Part shown: positions 61,957-64,000 of the stretch, one piece after another
How positions within the stretch are numbered: the stretch's first letter is position 1
Layout of the letters: the number at the start of each line of letters is the position of its first letter
Source: Actinomycetota bacterium
Lineage (GTDB): Bacteria > Actinomycetota > Actinomycetes > S36-B12 > UBA10799
Assembly: GCA_020636995.1 (NCBI GenBank)
Contig: JACJWU010000002.1
Location: forward strand, 372,001 to 436,000
DNA: 64,000 nt
Direction: 5' to 3'
Made by a program: the position numbers and the translations under genes
The notes under the pieces: generated by a model
Told to the model about the DNA's origin: nothing
The model's input: only the letters and a program-made list of their open reading frames with translations
Database searches by the model: none

Positions 61957-62715
61957 TCAGCCCTGCGGCAGGGGTGTGGGTTTCTGCCCCCGGCTCAGGG
62001 ACCGATCGAGTCCGAGGAACAAGAAGCCGAAGACCAGGCCCAGGATCACGATCGCCACGATGTTCACAGCGACACCTGCGTACCCGCCGTACTCGAGTCC
62101 AGGGATCAGTGGCGATGGGTCGTTGACGTCGATGAAGGGGTAGGGGTACCAGTGCTGCGGCTCGCCCAGAGTCGTGGCGGGCGCCTCGGGTGGGGGTTGC
62201 AGTAGCAGCAGGCCGCGCAGGAGGGTGTAGACCAACCAGACCACGGGGATGGTCAGCATGGTGAACACCTCGCGGATGCTGAAACGCGGCCGCGGACCGA
62301 ACAACAGGAATCCGAGGAAGGTGGCCCACGGGACGATGTAGTGGAAGCCGAGGTTGGTGTAGACGCCCAAGCCGACGGGCTTGTACAGCGGCGCCAGCAC
62401 GATCGCGTAGACAAGGCCTGTGACCGTGATCATCACCAGGCTGGTCATTCGGAACCACCGGAAACCGCGGCCGTCGCGGGTGGGGTCCGCGAAGAGCATC
62501 CAGTTCGCGATGAACGCGACGATGTTGCTCCAGACCGTGAAGTAGCTCAAGGTGAACCACAGCCCGTTCAGCGCGCCGCCGTTGCCCTCCTGGGTGACCG
62601 AGATGTAGCAGCTCAGCAGGAAGGCGCCGGTCCCGACGGCAGCCACGATGCCCCAGTAGACGCGGGCGACCGTTGCCCAGGTGCCCTGCGGGGTGACGGT
62701 TGTGGTGTCGACCAT
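61957..62715 (-). CDS. Pr6Pr-family membrane protein
   Basis: This 252-residue protein has six to seven transmembrane helices and the family block LSYFTVWSNIVAFIANWML early in the sequence, then YTNLGFHYIVPWATFLGFLLFGP and a short hydrophilic C-terminus. It matches Pr6Pr (six-helix) proteins, whose function is unknown though they resemble heme- or FAR-17a-like membrane proteins. CACCCT lies six bases before the ATG, a weak leaderless promoter. Between it and the TauE gene is a large inverted repeat. Confidence 0.72.
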   Translation of the reverse strand: MVDTTTVTPQGTWATVARVYWGIVAAVGTGAFLLSCYISVTQEGNGGALNGLWFTLSYFTVWSNIVAFIANWMLFADPTRDGRGFRWFRMTSLVMITVTGLVYAIVLAPLYKPVGLGVYTNLGFHYIVPWATFLGFLLFGPRPRFSIREVFTMLTIPVVWLVYTLLRGLLLLQPPPEAPATTLGEPQHWYPYPFIDVNDPSPLIPGLEYGGYAGVAVNIVAIVILGLVFGFLFLGLDRSLSRGQKPTPLPQG

Positions 62716-62766
62716 GCGCCAAGGGTGCCCGGGTCGGCTCGGGTTTCGCTCGCGGAGGTCCTCCTG

Positions 62767-62845
62767 CAGCCGTTAGCGATCTGGAGATCGGTGAGCGTGT
62801 CGGTGGTGCAGAACATCTAACGGATCTCCAGATGGCTAACGGCTG
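62767..62845. repeat. 79-bp inverted repeat between two genes
   Basis: CAGCCGTTAGCGATCTGGAG (62767 on) and its complement (ending 62845) match over 23 bp with one mismatch, around a 33-base loop. It begins 13 bp after the TauE/SafE stop on the minus strand, so it probably acts as its terminator. It contains GTTAG but is not a copy of the 111-bp family. Confidence 0.6.
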
Positions 62846-62858
62846 GGTTCCGGACGCC

Positions 62859-63614
62859 TCAGGCCGCTGACGCCTGGGCCAGGGTGAGCACCGACATGGC
62901 CAGGACCAGACTGGCGAACCCGATCCCGAGGCCCCGTTCCGACCAGCGGTTGGACCAGCGCGCGGCCAGTGCGCTGCTGATCAGCACGAACGCGGCCACT
63001 ACAACGGTCGCTGTGAGGTCCAATGCCTCCCCGGCGCGGGGGATGAACGCCACGGCGGAGTTCAAGGTGATGACCAGCAGTGCCGTGGCGGTGGCCCGGT
63101 ACATGCTCATGCCCATGACCAGGGCGAGGGCCGGCACCACGAGGAAGCCACCCCCGACTCCGAAGAAGCCGGTGAACAGCCCCACGACGAGGGCGGCGAC
63201 CACCACCAGCCACCAGGCCTGACGAGCACGAGGGGTCGACTGCCCGCCGTCACCGGAACGCAAGGACTTGCGCAGCATCAGGGTGCCCGCCACCACCAGG
63301 ACCACGGCGAAACCCCACAACTGGATCCGGTCATCGGTCACCAGAGCCAGCCGGGATCCGGCGATCGCGCCGGCGGCACCAAGGGCGCTGAAGACCACAC
63401 CCTCCCGCCATGCGATCCGCCCGGCCCTTGCGTGCGGGATGAGACCCCCCATCGCCCCGATGCCGACGACCACCAAGGATGTGGTGCCGGCCTCATCTGT
63501 GGGAACGCCGGCTGCCACCAACAACGGGATCGCCAGGATGCCGCCGCCGCCTCCGAAGAGGCCCAGCGACAGTCCCAGGGCGATCCCGATGAGGGCGAAC
63601 TCGAGCAGTTCCAC
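62859..63614 (-). CDS. TauE/SafE-family sulfite/anion exporter
   Basis: The 251-residue membrane protein has seven to eight hydrophobic helices arranged as two repeats of the TauE/SafE (DUF81) fold. The first repeat is LGLSLGLFGGGGGILAIPLLV and the second LVVGLFTGFFGVGGGFLVVPALAL, each with the family's G-x-G-G-G motif. It exports small anions such as sulfite or sulfonates. The start is an ATG at 63614. It follows the rhodanese gene by 6 bp on the same strand, so sulfur handling by both together is likely. Confidence 0.9.
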   Translation of the reverse strand: MELLEFALIGIALGLSLGLFGGGGGILAIPLLVAAGVPTDEAGTTSLVVVGIGAMGGLIPHARAGRIAWREGVVFSALGAAGAIAGSRLALVTDDRIQLWGFAVVLVVAGTLMLRKSLRSGDGGQSTPRARQAWWLVVVAALVVGLFTGFFGVGGGFLVVPALALVMGMSMYRATATALLVITLNSAVAFIPRAGEALDLTATVVVAAFVLISSALAARWSNRWSERGLGIGFASLVLAMSVLTLAQASAA

Positions 63615-63620
63615 GACTGG

Positions 63621-63974
63621 CTAGGCGATCCTTCCCGGTCGGCCCCGCCGGTCGAGCACCTGCCCGCCCGCGGACTGCCAGGCACGCATCCCGCCGGCGA
63701 GGTTGAAGGCCTCGTACCCCTGCTTGCGAAGTTGCGACGTCACAGCGCGGGCTCGGCTGCCGGAGCGGCACACGACGACGATGTTCTTGCTCGTGGATAT
63801 GCGGCTGATGCGCGAGTCGAGTTGTCCGCGCGGGATGTGCAACGCCTGCGGTGCGTGCCCGGCGTTCCATTCCCCGGTCTCCCGGACGTCCACCATCTGT
63901 GCACCGGAGCGCACCCATTCGCGGGCGTCGGCACCACTGACCGACGGTACCTTGAAGCGGTCGAAGAGTCCCAT
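63621..63974 (-). CDS. rhodanese-domain protein
   Basis: The 117-residue protein is a single rhodanese domain with VDVRETGEWNAGHAPQALHIP at the front and the active-site loop VVVCRSGSRA holding the catalytic Cys that carries a persulfide. It is soluble and would move sulfane sulfur or detoxify sulfide/cyanide. Together with the TauE-like exporter it forms a two-gene unit, with the rhodanese first. The ATG at 63974 is preceded by GAGGCGAGC. Confidence 0.9.
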   Translation of the reverse strand: MGLFDRFKVPSVSGADAREWVRSGAQMVDVRETGEWNAGHAPQALHIPRGQLDSRISRISTSKNIVVVCRSGSRARAVTSQLRKQGYEAFNLAGGMRAWQSAGGQVLDRRGRPGRIA

Positions 63975-64000
63975 GCTCGCCTCAGTCGGTGTACGCGTCG

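Overview
The window is high-GC, densely packed DNA from an actinomycete. Supporting signs are GTG/TTG starts, 4-bp ATGA/GTGA gene overlaps, many leaderless TAnnnT promoters placed 6-8 nt before a start codon, and family content: an F420-type LLM oxidoreductase, a DUF3516 Ski2-like helicase, an OleBC fusion, DUF222/HNH and PspC-toastrack proteins. Genus cannot be fixed from sequence reading alone. No rRNA, CRISPR array, origin or intact prophage was seen; there is one tRNA (Arg, TCT).

Layout. 0-2.5 kb: end of a PspC/toastrack envelope-stress membrane protein, a small membrane protein, and an LtrA-family protein. 2.5-4.3 kb: a complete IS256-family element sitting inside a palindromic repeat, with an exact 8-bp target duplication. 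4.3-16.4 kb: metabolic genes, including a DinB-like protein, a saccharopine-dehydrogenase-like protein, a secreted S15-type hydrolase, a coupled alkyl-DHAP-synthase-like FAD oxidase plus FGGY kinase, class I FBP aldolase, a PatB/MalY aminotransferase and an LLM oxidoreductase. 16.4-25.5 kb: a PLC-like phosphoesterase, a 1754-residue secreted modular protein, a GT2 glycosyltransferase and a REC-GGDEF protein with a degenerate active site. 25.7-32.4 kb: GlpD-like dehydrogenase, HNH endonuclease, tandem Usp, APC permease, a second palindromic repeat with an IS481 remnant, and an 80-residue phage-collar-like protein. 32.4-36.5 kb: a secreted FnIII protein divergent from a two-component system with a candidate regulator site between them. 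36.6-43.9 kb: SRPBCC, thioesterase, acyl-CoA ligase, a frameshifted trimethylamine-dehydrogenase-like gene, another SRPBCC, a Rieske protein and a channel-like protein.

43.9-52.5 kb: two vapBC modules flank a 6.9-kb stretch bounded by a 28-bp direct repeat of the tRNA-Arg 3' end, which looks like an integrated island without a visible integrase. It holds a 2H phosphoesterase, an FG-GAP protein, two secreted hydrolases (one split by a frameshift) and a frameshifted collar-like paralogue. 52.8-59.7 kb: a translationally coupled oleA-oleBC-oleD operon (head-to-head acyl condensation to beta-lactone/olefin) that runs by a GTGA overlap into a Ski2-like helicase. 59.7-64 kb: lipoprotein serine hydrolase, SDR, another palindrome/IS481 remnant, Pr6Pr-type membrane protein, and a TauE/SafE exporter with a rhodanese protein.

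How the genes work together. The clearest functional unit is the ole operon: OleA condenses two acyl-CoAs, OleD reduces the beta-keto acid, the OleC half forms a beta-lactone and the OleB half decarboxylates it to an alkene. A looser lipid theme is the ADPS-like oxidase/FGGY kinase pair plus a GlpD homologue 14 kb away. The Rieske/SRPBCC/TMADH-like genes lie in one direction and may once have formed an amine or methyl-compound catabolic unit. Repeats, IS scars, the tRNA-linked island and frameshifted genes cluster in the intergenic regions of the middle part.
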